From Leptodesmis sichuanensis A121 (GTDB taxonomy: Bacteria > Cyanobacteriota > Cyanobacteriia > Leptolyngbyales > Leptolyngbyaceae): a DNA stretch of 64,000 nucleotides. Positions 1-10,572 of the stretch are shown here, one piece after another. The stretch lies in assembly GCF_021379005.1 (NCBI RefSeq), contig NZ_CP075171.1, forward strand, positions 2,542,001 to 2,606,000. Direction: 5' to 3'. A program made the position numbers and the translations under genes. Positions within the stretch are counted from its first letter, which is position 1, and each line of letters starts with the position of its first letter. The notes beneath the pieces are model-generated. The model did no database searches, was not told the DNA's origin, and saw nothing but the letters and a program-made list of their open reading frames with translations.

Positions 1-1259
1 TTGGGGTGGATCTGGATATCACAGAGCGCAAACGGGTTGAGGAAGACCTGCAGCAGGCTGTGGAGACTAATCAAGCCCTACTCGCAGCCATTCCTGACTT
101 GATTTTGCGGATCAGTCGGGATGGGATCTTGCGAGAGGGTATCCCAGCCAAAGAGGCATCGCTCTTGCTACCCATCGACAAGATAGTAGGTAAAAGTGTT
201 TGGGAAATCCTGCCCACGGATCTCGCTTGCGAACGGATGGATGCGATCGAACAGGCATTCCAAACTGGGCTGACTCAGGTTCATGAATACCCTGTCTGCT
301 TGAACGACGAGTGGCGCTATGAAGAAGCCCGCTGTGTTGTTTGTGGTGAGGATGAAGTAATGGTGCTGGTGCGGGATATCACTGATCGTAAACGCACCGA
401 AGCGGCTTTGCAGCAACAGTTACAGCGGGAACAGGCCCTCAATCGGGTATTCCAGGCCATTCGCCAATCTCTTGACCTGGAAGTCATTTTTGCCACCGCC
501 ACAGCCGAAACTGCACGCTTATTACCCGGTCTTACCTGTTCTGTGGTGCAGTATTTACCCACTCGGAAAGTCTGGAAAAACGTTGCAGAATTCCGTCATA
601 ACCCAGAACTTCCTTACTTAATCGGATTTGAAATTTCAGATGTAGACAACCCCTTTGCCGATCAACTCAAACGCCTGCAAACTGTCCGAGTTGAAACAAC
701 CAGTCAACTCGAAGACAAGCTTAACCAGAACATTGCCCGCATGGTTCCTGGTGCATGGTTACTACTTCCCCTCCAAGTTGAAAACCAGGTCTGGGGCAGT
801 TTTACTCTGCATACATCTCACCACCCGTTTAGCTGGACTGAAGAACAGGTTACTCTGGCTCAGACTGTGGCAGGGCAGTTAGAAGTTGCCATTCAGCAAG
901 CTGAACTGTATCAACGGGTCAAACAGGAAAAACAAAAGCTGCTTAACAGTCAGATGGCTCTAGTTCAGGCCCAACAAATTGCTCAGGTTGGCAGTTGGGA
1001 ACTGGATGCCACCACCCAGGCAATGGTCTGGTCAGATACGTTATTTCAAATCTTTGGCTTTGATTCCGCTGCACCAGAACCTGATTTTGCAGAAGTAATG
1101 CTGAATTACGTTCACCCAGAGGATCGCCCCCGCCTGGAACAGTACTTGACGCAGGCGATGACGGAGGGAAGCCCCTACGAAATTGATCTGAGATTTTTTA
1201 GAACAGACGGCACAATGGGCTATATGGAAGCACGGGCCGAAGCAGTCCGAAATGACTAG
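1..1259 (+). pseudogene. Histidine kinase, N-terminal sensor part; cut by the window edge and ended by an internal amber codon
   Basis: The reading frame is already open at base 1 and the first residues (VDLDITERKR) are the end of a PAS/PAC domain, so the 5' end lies outside the window. Then follow a PAS domain (about residues 20-130), a GAF domain (about 140-300, ending in a coiled linker) and a second PAS (about 318-415). The frame stops at TAG 1257-1259 in the middle of the last PAC motif; the next codons (GQIVKVVGTSLDISDRKRAE) continue the same motif in the same frame. The family normally has a Gln or similar codon here, so CAG to TAG is the simplest explanation. The protein would be a cytoplasmic PAS/GAF sensor kinase. 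Unless the stop is read through, or is a sequencing error, the sensor has no transmitter. The ligand cannot be told. Confidence 0.85.
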
Positions 1260-1277
1260 GGGCAGATTGTCAAGGTC

Positions 1278-2108
1278 GTGGGCACCTCACTGGATATTAG
1301 CGATCGCAAGCGTGCAGAGTTAGAGATTCGCCAACTGAATGAGGCACTGGAACAGCAAAACCAGAACCTGGAAGTGCTGATAGAACAGCGCACAGCAGAA
1401 TTGACTCAACGCACTATCCAGCTAGAAGCCAGTAATCAAGAACTGGAATCGTTCTCCTATTCGGTATCCCATGATTTGCGTGCGCCACTGCGCCACATTA
1501 ATGGTTTCGTCAATGTTTTGCAACAGCACTTGCAAAATCATCAAGCTCTGTCCGATCCCAAGGTTGTTCACTATTTACAGGTAATTGAGAGCAGCAGTCA
1601 AAAAATGGCCTTGTTGATTGATGGGTTACTGACCCTATCCCGCATTGGGCGCAAAGACATGACCTCGGATCTTGTGTCGCTGCGGGCACTGGTGGATGAG
1701 GCGATCGCTCTGGTTCAGAGTCACTCAGAAACAGCTAGCAGTGTCGAGTTTGCGATCGGTAAGTTGCCAACTGTTCAAGGGGATACCACCTTACTGCAGC
1801 AAGTATTCAGTAATTTAATTAATAATGCGGTTAAGTTTAGCCGCAATCATCCTGCTCCTCGGATCGAAATTGGCAGCTTGCCCGACGGTACACTTTTTGT
1901 CAAAGACAACGGGGTTGGCTTTCAGATGGAGTATGCCGACAAGCTGTTTGGTGCTTTTCAACGCTTGCACTCACAGGCTGTGTTTGAGGGATCGGGGATT
2001 GGGTTGGCGATCGTGCAACGGATCATCCACCGTCATGGCGGCATCATCTGGGCAGAGTCCAGCCCCAATCAAGGCGCAACCTTTTACTTCACCATAGGCT
2101 CTCAATAG
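1278..2108 (+). pseudogene. Histidine kinase, C-terminal transmitter part of the amber-interrupted gene
   Basis: This is the in-frame continuation of the preceding fragment (distance between start points is a multiple of three). GTG 1278 is the first possible start after the amber codon, but I see no convincing ribosome site there. It contains the PAS exit motif DISDRKRAE, a coiled coil, the HisKA H-box SVSHDLRAPL (His about residue 65), an N-box NLINNAVKFSRNH, a G1 box VKDNGVGF and a G2 box GSGIGLAIV. This H-box type is that of Cph1-like kinases, which pair with small Rcp1-like receivers; two such receivers lie downstream at 9392 and 10021. The transmitter is closely similar, also at DNA level, to that at about 8550-9355. 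If expressed alone it would be an unsensed kinase. Confidence 0.8.
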
Positions 2109-2121
2109 GAAGTTTTGCTTG

Positions 2122-5100
2122 ATGAGTGCAATTTCTCAATTACCAGGATATTGGATCGTGGCATCGCTGTACGAAAGCTCTCAGACGCTGGTCTATAGAG
2201 GAATTCGGGAGCGCGATCGCCAGCCGGTGATGATCAAAGTTCCGCGCAACCCCTTTCCTAGCGTTCACGAACTGGTGCAGTTCCGCAACCAGTACACCAT
2301 TGCCTGCAACCTCGACCACCCGAATATCATTAAACCCCTTGCGCTGGAACCCTACCAGAACGGCTACGCCCTGGTGATGGAAGATTTTCAGGGGATCTCG
2401 CTCAAAGAACAGTTGAAGCAAGCGGGGCCGTGGGGGAAGATGCCGCAACGCCTGACGGCATTTTTTCAAATTGCCCTGCAAGTGGTGGATGCCCTCTTTG
2501 ATCTGCACCGTCAGCGTGTGATTCACAAAGACCTCAAGCCCAGCAACATTCTGATCCATCCAGACACCCAGCAGGTCAAACTGGCTGATTTCAGCCTCGC
2601 TTCCCTGCTGCCCCGCGAGACCCAGGAGATACAAACGGCCCAGGCCCTGGAGGGCACCCTTGCCTATCTGGCACCAGAGCAAACGGGGCGGATGAATCGC
2701 GGCATTGACTATCGCAGCGACTTCTATGCCCTGGGCATCACCTTTTATCAGTTGCTCACGGGGCAGTTGCCGTTTGTTAGCGATGACCCGATGGAGTTAA
2801 TCCATTGCCATCTGGCAAAATACCCCGTGCCACCGCATGAAGTCGGGGCTTCAGGGTCTATCATTCCCTCTGTCCTCTCAGACATTGTTCTGAAGCTGAT
2901 GGCGAAGAATGCTGAAGATCGCTATCAAAGTGCGCTAGGCATCCGGCATGACCTCGAGGAGTGCCTGGCCCAGTGGCAGGAAAATCTGAGGATTGTGCCC
3001 TTTCAGTTAGGTCGGCGAGATGTCAGCGATCGCTTCCTGATTCCCGAAACGCTCTATGGACGCGACCAGGAAGTCCAGACCTTGCTGGATGCCTTTACCC
3101 GCATCGCATCTTCGCCAGCGGACAACGCCCCTGACCAACCCCCATCCCAAACCCCAAATCCCCCATCCCCCATCCCCCATCCCAAATCCGAACTGGTTCT
3201 GGTTACTGGCTTTTCTGGCATTGGCAAAACGGCTGTTGTCAATGAGGTTCACAAGCCGATTACCCGTCAGCACGGCTATTTCATCAAAGGCAAATTTGAC
3301 CAATTTAACCGCAACATTCCCTTCTCTGGTGTGGTGCAGGCCCTGCGCGACCTGATGCGGCAACTGCTGAGTGAAAGTGACACCCAGTTGCAGTCCTGGA
3401 AGTCTCAGATTCTCGCGGCCCTGGGAGAGAGTGGCCAGGTGATGATTGACGTGATCCCAGAACTAGAGCAGGTGATTGGCCCTCAACCCGCCGCCGTTGA
3501 CCTCTCTGGCATGGCAGCCCAGAATCGGTTTAATTTACTGTTCCAGAAGTTCATTCAAGTTTTTGCAACGCCAGCCCATCCGCTGGTGTTGTTTTTAGAT
3601 GACTTGCAGTGGGCAGATTCTGCCTCCCTCAACCTGATGCATCAGGTAATGACCGAGTTGGGCACAGGCTATCTGTTGCTGATTGGAGCCTACCGGGACA
3701 ATGAAGTATCCCCCGCCCACCCCCTGATGCTGGCGATCGCCGCTATTGCCCAAGCGGGGACAACAGTCAACACCATCACGCTGCCACCCCTGAACCCAGC
3801 CGATCTAAATCACTTGGTGGCCGATACGCTCCATTGCCCTGAGGCAGTGGCTCAACCACTTACAAGTCTGGTAGTTCAGAAAACCCAGGGCAACCCGTTT
3901 TTTGCCACCCAGTTTCTCAGAGCTTTGCACCAGGACGGGTTAATTACGTTTGACTGGCAGGCAGGGCACTGGCAGTGCGATCTGGCGCGGGTGCAGGATG
4001 CCGCCCTGACGGATGATGTGGTGGAGTTTATGGCGTTGCAGTTGCAGAAGTTGCCACAGGAAACACAACAGATCCTTAAACTTGCCGCCTGCATTGGCAA
4101 TCAATTTGACCTGGCCACGCTGGCAATCGTCTCGGAGCAATCGGAAGTCGAAACAGCAACTCAGCTGTGGACGGCACTGCAACAGGGCTTCATTCTGCCC
4201 CAGAGTCAAATCTACAAGTTTTTCCAGGAGCAGGCTGAAGGCCAGGGAAAACCGGCTTCTGAAGTCTGGAGGCAGGATCCTGGCTCCTGTGTCTATCGAT
4301 TCTTGCACGATCGCGTCCAGCAGGCGGCCTATTCCCTCATCCCGGATGACCAGAAGCAGGCAACCCACTATCACATCGGCCAATTGCTGTTGCAGCAAAT
4401 CTCCCCCGCCGAGCAAGAAGAGCGCATTTTTGAACTGGTAAACCAACTCAACTGGGGCGCCGCACTGATGACCGACCAGGGCGATCGCGATGCCCTCGCC
4501 CACCTGAATCTGATTGCCAGTCGCAGGGCAAAAGCAGCAACGGCCTATCAGGCCGGACGCGACTATGCCGCCCTGGGCCTGTCATTGTTGGGCACAGCAG
4601 CCTGGCAACGGCAATACAGCCTCACCCTGGCCCTGCACGAACTCGCCGCCGAATCGGCCTCCCTGTGCGGTGACTTTGCACAGATGGAGCAGTGGATTGA
4701 TGCTGTGATTGAACAGGCCCATACCCTGCTGGAAACGATCCCCGTTTACCGCACGAGGATTCTGGCCAATGTCTACCAGAATCAGCTAACCGAGGCCATT
4801 GCGATCGGGCAGCAGATTTTGCAACAGTTGGGCATCTGGTTTCCCGAAACTCCCACCCCCGCCGACATTCACCAGCAGATCCAGGCGATCGCCGCATTGA
4901 TAGGCGATCGCCCCATTGAGGAGCTGGTTCACCTCCCGGTGATGACCGATCCGACCTCCCTTGCCATCGTCCAGATCGCCAGTAGCCTGTTGGGCACCGC
5001 TTACCTGTCGGGTTCGCCCCTGTACCCGTTGCTGGTGGTGTTGGGTGTCAGGCTCTCGATTCAGTCAGGCAACACCCTGGCTTCGCCCGTCAGCTATGCC

Positions 5101-5844
5101 TTCTATGGGGCAATTTTGTGCAACCTGCTGCAGGATGTGGAGACGGGCGTGCAGTTTGGTCAATTGGCGCTGAACATTGTTGCCGCCCTGGATGCCAAAG
5201 CCTCGCAACCGGAAGTCATCGGTGCGGTAGTCGCATTTATTCTGCACCGCAAACGCCACCTCAGAGACCTGCTGCCGATCGCCCAAGAGGGCTACGCAAC
5301 GGGGCTGGAGGTGGGTAGTCTGGAATATGCTGGTTATAATGCGATTCTTTTTTGCGTCAAGGCGTTTAACTGTGGTCAGCCACTGGCCACGTTAGAGCCA
5401 GAAGTGCGGGCTTACTCCCATGGCATGGTGCAACTGCACCAACTGACTGCTGCCAGCTATTGTTGGATTGTCTGGCAATCGATCTTAAATTTACTGGGCG
5501 ATTCAGATCACCCCACCCGCCTGTCAGGGGAGGCGTTACAGGAAGCGGAGTTTCTACCGTCTCTGCTCTCCGCCAATGATCCCGGAAAGTTATTTCAGTT
5601 TTATCTCTACAAGGCGATGCTGTGCTTCCTGTTCGGGGAAGTTGCCCCCGCCATGACCCAGATCACAGAGGCCCGGAAATACTTAAGGGGAGCCGTCGGC
5701 CTGGTTGGTGAACCAACGCTCTATTTCTACGATTCTTTGATTGCGATCGCCCACTGGGAGCAATCTCAGAATAACTCAGTAGATGACCTGGCAGCGGTGT
5801 TGCAGCGCGTGGCGGAGAACCAAACCCAGTTACAACGGGTTTGA
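2122..5844 (+). pseudogene. Ser/Thr kinase - AAA-type ATPase - sensor kinase, N-terminal part, split by an insertion sequence
   Basis: N-terminal two thirds of a giant hybrid kinase. I chose ATG 2122 because AGGAAG lies about 9 bases upstream; TTG 2119 is an alternative. A Hanks-type kinase domain (about residues 10-280) has HKDLKPSN, DFS in place of DFG, and the activation-loop sequence GTLAYLAPEQTGRMN. An ATPase domain follows with Walker A GFSGIGKTAV (near residue 363) and Walker B VLFLDDLQWAD (near 487), then a helical repeat region. The native frame ends at 5836 where the IS begins; the last two residues and stop come from the IS. Removing the IS (5837-7226) plus one 8-bp target copy joins this in frame to 7235 onward, giving about 1948 residues, close to the intact 1956-residue paralogue at 12655. 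A proline-rich stretch from a heptamer repeat sits just before the ATPase. Confidence 0.9.
3139..3187 (+). repeat. Heptameric short tandem repeat (CCCCATC-like) inside a coding region
   Basis: Degenerate repeats of CCCCATC/CCCAAAT lie in frame inside the kinase-ATPase gene and encode a Pro-rich linker just before the Walker A motif. The intact paralogue at 12655 goes directly from RVSKGASELLL to the ATPase domain and lacks about 25 of these residues, so the repeat looks like an in-frame insertion or expansion. Confidence 0.75.
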
Positions 5845-7226
5845 CTAAAATTTGATGTAGGAGGTAAGACCTGATATGCTCTGAAGACTGGATTCTCTTT
5901 CCCAGACTTGTGGAGGGGCAAGGAATGACCGCAACTATTGTCCAAAGTACAACAGAGTCAATCACTCTTCAAATTACTATTCCTCTGAGTCAATCATTTC
6001 TAGACACCGAAGAAACCATCCAATCAGTACTGAATGAAGCAGGAACTCTGGCCAGTGGAGCAGCGCTCAAACAGTTTGATACCGATGGCAGTGCCATTGC
6101 AATGGGCGGGATGAATTGGACGAGTAAAGGACAATTGCCCAAAACCTATCAAACCCCTTATGGAACAGTAGAAGTACATCGGCATGTGTACCAAACGAGC
6201 GCGGGTGGACCCACCTTTTGTCCCCTGGAAGTCGATGCTCGGATCATCATGACTTCAACCCCCCGGTTGGCCAAACAAATCTCCCACAAATATGCGGAGA
6301 TGAGTAGTGTCCGAGTGGTAGAAGATTTGCGGGAAAATCATGGACGAGTGATCCACCGTTCGTTTGTGCAAACGTTAGCCGAAGCGGTCGGTGAGATTGC
6401 CTTGCTCAAGGAAGAGGATTGGCACTATCAGACACCAAAATTACCTGTAGAGGTGGCAACGGTCAGTCTCGGTGTCGATGGCACCTGCCTGTTGTTATGC
6501 AAAGACGGATTTCGCCAAGCCATGATTGGGACCCTCAGTCTCTATGATGCTCAAGGGGAAAGGCTCCACACCACCTATGTCGCCGCCGCACCCGAACAGG
6601 GACGGCAAACCTTTTTAGATCGAATGCGACGAGAAATTGAACACATCAAACGGTTGTATCCCAACTCCCATTATCAAGGGTTAGCCGATGGAGCACCGGA
6701 GAATTGGACGTTTCTCGAACCCGTCACGGATAGTCAAGTTTTGGATTTCTTTCATGCCACTCAGTATCTCGACAACGTTGCTAAAGCCATCCATCCCCGC
6801 AATCCTAAACATCAAAAAAGCTGGATGGATGAGCATTGTCATCTGCTGAAGCACGAGGTGGGTGCCGCTCAACGACTGCTGACAGAAATGGAAACCATTG
6901 TGCCGAAACGGGTGAGTCAATCGGTGCAAAAGGGATTACAAGATGCCATCACTTACTTTCGCAATCACCACCATCAGATGCGCTATGCCGAGGCGATTGC
7001 TGCTCATTTACCCATTGGCTCAGGAGTCACCGAAGCGGGATGTAAAGTCATTGTCAAAGCACGTCTGTGTGGCTCTGGAATGAAGTGGAAAGAACATGGA
7101 GCGGGGATTGTTTTGAGCTTACGAACCTTGAGTTACAGTCAAGGACGATGGCAGCAATTTTGGTCAAAGATTAATCGCTATGGCTTCACTTTTGCAGAAT
7201 AGCTACATCAAATTTTAGTCACACCC
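5837..7226 (+). mobile_element. ISKra4-type insertion sequence, 1390 bp, with 8-bp target duplication
   Basis: The element is bounded by inverted ends beginning GGG, with the core GACTAAAATTTGATGTAG present perfectly inverted at both ends (5842-5859 and 7203-7220) and only one mismatch in the outer six bases. The 8-bp target GTTACAAC occurs directly outside both ends (5829-5836 and 7227-7234). It carries one transposase gene. Deleting the element and one target copy restores an uninterrupted reading frame of the host kinase gene, proving the insertion point. Ends starting with GGG and an 8-bp duplication fit what I know of the ISKra4 family. Both ends and the transposase look intact, so the copy may be recent and potentially mobile. 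Confidence 0.92.
5925..7202 (+). CDS. ISKra4 family transposase
   Basis: A 425-residue DDE-type transposase filling the insertion sequence. I chose ATG 5925, preceded by GGAGGGGCAAGGA; a GTG at 5910 is possible but is less well placed. The catalytic residues can be read as the first Asp in SLGVDGTCLLL, the second Asp in QGLADGAPENW and the Glu in GVTEAGCKVIVKARLCGSG, with the family motif LDFFHATQYLDNVAKA between the last two. The N-terminal region carries a probable DNA-binding section. There is no frameshift or premature stop, so the protein should be active for cut-and-paste or copy transposition. Transcription runs in the same direction as the disrupted kinase gene. Confidence 0.9.
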   Translation: MTATIVQSTTESITLQITIPLSQSFLDTEETIQSVLNEAGTLASGAALKQFDTDGSAIAMGGMNWTSKGQLPKTYQTPYGTVEVHRHVYQTSAGGPTFCPLEVDARIIMTSTPRLAKQISHKYAEMSSVRVVEDLRENHGRVIHRSFVQTLAEAVGEIALLKEEDWHYQTPKLPVEVATVSLGVDGTCLLLCKDGFRQAMIGTLSLYDAQGERLHTTYVAAAPEQGRQTFLDRMRREIEHIKRLYPNSHYQGLADGAPENWTFLEPVTDSQVLDFFHATQYLDNVAKAIHPRNPKHQKSWMDEHCHLLKHEVGAAQRLLTEMETIVPKRVSQSVQKGLQDAITYFRNHHHQMRYAEAIAAHLPIGSGVTEAGCKVIVKARLCGSGMKWKEHGAGIVLSLRTLSYSQGRWQQFWSKINRYGFTFAE

Positions 7227-7257
7227 GTTACAACAAGCCTGGGCACAGTATGCCCCG

Positions 7258-9363
7258 ATGAATCACCAGCACAAGGTGGACCTGGTGACTGCCGAACACG
7301 ATCGCATCTTAGGGAGAAACTACGAAGCGGCAGACGGGTACGATCAGGCGATCGCAAGAGCCAGAGAAAACGGCTATGTCCAGGAAGCTGCCCTGGCCAA
7401 TGAACTGGCTGCCCGGTTCTACCTCCAGTGGGGCAAAGAAAAGGTTGCAGCCGGGTATATGCAAGAAGCTTACTACGACTATGCCCGCTGGGGCGCGAAA
7501 GCCAAAACTGATGACCTGGAAAACCTCTATCCTCAGCTTCTGGGGCCTCTCTTCCAGGCGCGGCAACACCACTTTGTTCTCGGTCAAACTAACCTCCAGG
7601 CGGTTAGCACCGCTTCATCCTTCGACCAGACCCTTCAGACCAGCCCCTCTAGCAGTCACTTTCCTGCTGCAACGCTCGATTTCACCACTGTCTTCAAAGC
7701 CTCCCAGGCTCTATCAAGTGAAATTCAACTCGAGCAATTGGTGGCAAAACTGCTCCAGGTGGTGATGGAAAATGCTGGGGCCAAAAAGGCCGCCTTGCTG
7801 ATTGCCCAGGACGATAGCTTAGCGATTGAAGCCATGGCCACCCTGACCGATGCCGACATCACGGTGTTCTCGGTGCCCCTATCCGTTAGCGAGGTGATTC
7901 CCCTGAGCCTGGTGAACTACGTCAAACACAGCTTAAAAACCGTGGTTCTGGATGACGCGACCGCTCAGACGGATTTCACCGCTGACCCCTATCTGATGCG
8001 CTACCAACCCAGGAGTGTGTTGTGTACGCCCATCCTCAATCAGGGGAAGCTCATTGGGCTGTTGTATTTGGAAAATCCGTTGACCGTCGCTGCCTTCACC
8101 CGCGATCGCCTGGAAGTGATTCACCTGCTCTGCACCCAGGCTGCGATTTCCTTAGAAAACGCCCGTCTATATCGCAACCTCCAGGCCAGCGAAGCTCGCT
8201 ATCAACGGCTGGCCGAAAACGTTCCTGGGGTGATTTATCAGTTTCGGCTTAGTCCTGATGGGCACCGAGAACTGTCCTACATCAGCCCCCTCTGTGTTGA
8301 AATCTTTGAAGTAGAGCCGGAATCAGCGTTGGCAGATGCTCAGGTGATTCTGGGCATGGTTCATCCAGACGACACTGTTGAGTTTGAGCAGTCTATCCTG
8401 GCCTCAGCCCAAACCCTACAACCCTGGCAGTGGGTAGGCCGCATTCGGTTGCCCTCGGGTCGGGTCAAATGGATTCAGGGAGGCTCCCGACCGGAACGCC
8501 AGTCGGATGGGGCGATTGTTTGGGATGGCATCCTGATGGATGTGAGCGATCGCAAACAGGCAGAGTTAGAAATTCTACGACTCAACCAGGCACTGGAACA
8601 ACAAAACCGGAATCTGGAAACAGTAGTCGAGCAACGCACTGCGGAACTGATGCAACGGACTATCCAGCTAGAAGCCAGCAATCAGGAACTGGAATTCTTC
8701 TCCTATTCCGTCTCCCATGACCTGCGTGCTCCCCTGCGCCATATCAATGGCTTTGCCAGTGCCCTACAACAGCGGTTGCAGAGCCACAATGCCCTGTCTG
8801 ACCCCAAAGTTGACCACTATGTGCAGGTGATTCAGAACGGTAGCCAGAAAATGGCTCAATTGATCGATGGCCTCCTCGACCTCTCCCGGATTGGGCGCAA
8901 ACCAATGGAGTACCGACTGGTTAACCTGCAACAACTGGTGGATGAAGCGATCGCCTCATTGCAGCACAATCCAGACATCGGGACTGCAGCAGAATTTGTC
9001 ATTGGCGAGTTGCCCACCGTCCAGGGAGATGCCCGATTACTGCAACAGGTTCTGAGTAATCTGATTGGCAACGCTCTCAAATTCAGCCGTCATCATCCTA
9101 CTCCTCGGATTGAAATTGGCAGTTTACCAGCGGGGGTGATCTTCATCCGGGACAACGGGGCGGGGTTTGACATGAAATATGCCGACAAACTGTTTGGGCC
9201 ATTTCAGCGGTTACACACGCCAACCGAATTTGAGGGCACCGGGATTGGACTGGCGATCGTGCAACGGATCATCCACCGTCATGGCGGCACCATCTGGGCC
9301 GAGAGTCAGCCCAACCAGGGAGCGACCTTCTACTTCACCCTTGGAGGCCCTGCTCAAGATTAA
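7258..9363 (+). pseudogene. C-terminal GAF-PAS-histidine kinase part of the IS-split kinase
   Basis: This is the downstream part of the gene broken at 5836. Native coding resumes at 7235; ATG 7258 is the first start if this part is translated separately. It begins with the end of the helical repeat region (NHQHKVDLVTAEHDRI matches NYQHKYHLVEAVRYDV in the paralogue), then a GAF domain (about residues 145-305), a PAS domain (about 312-438), a coiled coil, HisKA with SVSHDLRAPL (His about 484) and a HATPase ending GGTIWAESQPNQGATFYF. No frameshift is visible, so an uncoupled GAF/PAS kinase could still be made if a promoter exists, for example outward from the IS. Its transmitter belongs to the Cph1/Rcp1-linked type, unlike that of the intact paralogue. 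Two Rcp1-like receivers follow directly, the first starting 28 bases after the stop. Confidence 0.88.
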
Positions 9364-9391
9364 AGTTCTGACTAAAAGAAATTGGAAAAAC

Positions 9392-9835
9392 ATGGTAAAT
9401 GTAGATCCAACCCGAATTCTATTGGTAGAGGATGACCCCAATGATGTGGAGTTAATTCAGTTAGCGCTGGAGCGCTACAACTTTGTCAATCAGCTTGATG
9501 TTGTGACTGATGGAGAGCAAGCACTGAACTATTTGCATGGTCGAGGGGAAGAACCTCCGATCCATCCCTTACCTCGTCTGGTTTTACTTGATCTAAAACT
9601 ACCTAAAGTCGATGGAATTCAAGTTTTACAGGCAATCCGCAGCCATCCACGCACTCAAAAGCTAATCGTAGTTGTAATGACTTCTTCTGCTGAGAACCAG
9701 GATCTCACTGGTTGCTATGAGCTAGGAGTAAATAGCTACATTGTCAAGCCACTGGAATTTCAGCAATTCATAGACGTGGCTCGCCAGATTGGCCTTTACT
9801 GGATGCTGCTAAATCAAGTTCCATCGCAGGAATAG
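9392..9835 (+). CDS. Rcp1-like single-domain response regulator
   Basis: A 147-residue stand-alone receiver. The acidic pair is in LLVEDDPNDVELI, the phospho-acceptor is Asp67 in VLLDLKLPKVDG, and the signalling residues follow in VMTSSAE and YIVKPLEF. The insert around HGRGEEPPIHPLPR and the lack of any output domain are typical of Rcp1, the partner of cyanobacterial phytochrome Cph1. It starts at ATG 9392, 28 bases after the stop of a histidine kinase with the matching Cph1-type H-box, so phosphotransfer from that kinase is the obvious expectation; no sequence feature proves it. A longer frame from 9179 overlaps the kinase and is rejected. The next gene is a paralogue, so the two probably arose by tandem duplication. 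Confidence 0.9.
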   Translation: MVNVDPTRILLVEDDPNDVELIQLALERYNFVNQLDVVTDGEQALNYLHGRGEEPPIHPLPRLVLLDLKLPKVDGIQVLQAIRSHPRTQKLIVVVMTSSAENQDLTGCYELGVNSYIVKPLEFQQFIDVARQIGLYWMLLNQVPSQE

Positions 9836-10020
9836 CCAGTTTTACTTACGTTCCAGGCTGTAATTTTGTCCTTGATGCTGCTCATCACCCAATTTCACGT
9901 GGCAGTTTATAGCAGTCAGTAATATCACCGAATATAATGCTGTAAATAATACCAGAAATGCCCGATGAATTTCGCCAGTTCCTGAAAATCGTTCTGATGC
10001 TCCTGGGGGAGCCAATAAAT

Positions 10021-10458
10021 ATGGTGATTGATGCATCCCGCCTTCTGATTGTTGAAGATGATCCAAATGATGTTGAGTTAATCCGTTTAGCGCTAAATAG
10101 CTATCCCTTTGTCAACCAAATGGATGTGGCAGAGGATGGTGAGCAGGCGTTGCTCTATCTACTTGGGCAGGGAGACATCCCTCCTGGTCACCCATTACCG
10201 CGTATGGTTTTGCTCGATCTGAAACTGCCAAAAGTAAGTGGTCTACAAGTGCTGGAGGCCATTCGTCGTCATCCCCGCACCCATAATCTGGTGGTTGTAG
10301 TCATGACTTCCTCGGCTGAAAGTCGAGATATCGAAGCTTGCTACGATCTCGGAGCGAATAGCTACATTGTTAAGCCCCTGGATTTTCAACAGTTTCAAAA
10401 CGTATCTCAGCAAGTCGGTGTGTATTGGATGCAACTCAATCAACCGCCGCGAATATAG
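10021..10458 (+). CDS. Rcp1-like single-domain response regulator, tandem paralogue
   Basis: A 145-residue receiver closely related to the one just upstream (shared blocks LVEDDPNDVELI, LLDLKLPKV, VVVMTSSAE and NSYIVKPL). The acceptor is Asp66. I chose ATG 10021 because GGGGGAG lies a short way upstream and because the family starts just before the first beta strand; a start at 9958 would add 21 unconserved residues. It has no output domain, so it acts by protein contact or as a phosphate sink. The gap to the preceding receiver is 185 bases, so it may have its own promoter. Together with the damaged Cph1-type kinases upstream, it may now lack its original partner. Confidence 0.88.
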   Translation: MVIDASRLLIVEDDPNDVELIRLALNSYPFVNQMDVAEDGEQALLYLLGQGDIPPGHPLPRMVLLDLKLPKVSGLQVLEAIRRHPRTHNLVVVVMTSSAESRDIEACYDLGANSYIVKPLDFQQFQNVSQQVGVYWMQLNQPPRI

Positions 10459-10572
10459 CCAATTATTGTCGGTGGCACTGGTTCCGCGAGTGGGGAGACA
10501 TAAAGGCTTGATATTGTTACATTAGAGCAACTTACAGTGTTTTGAAAGCCTCTGGTTGATCAAGAGCGGAAG

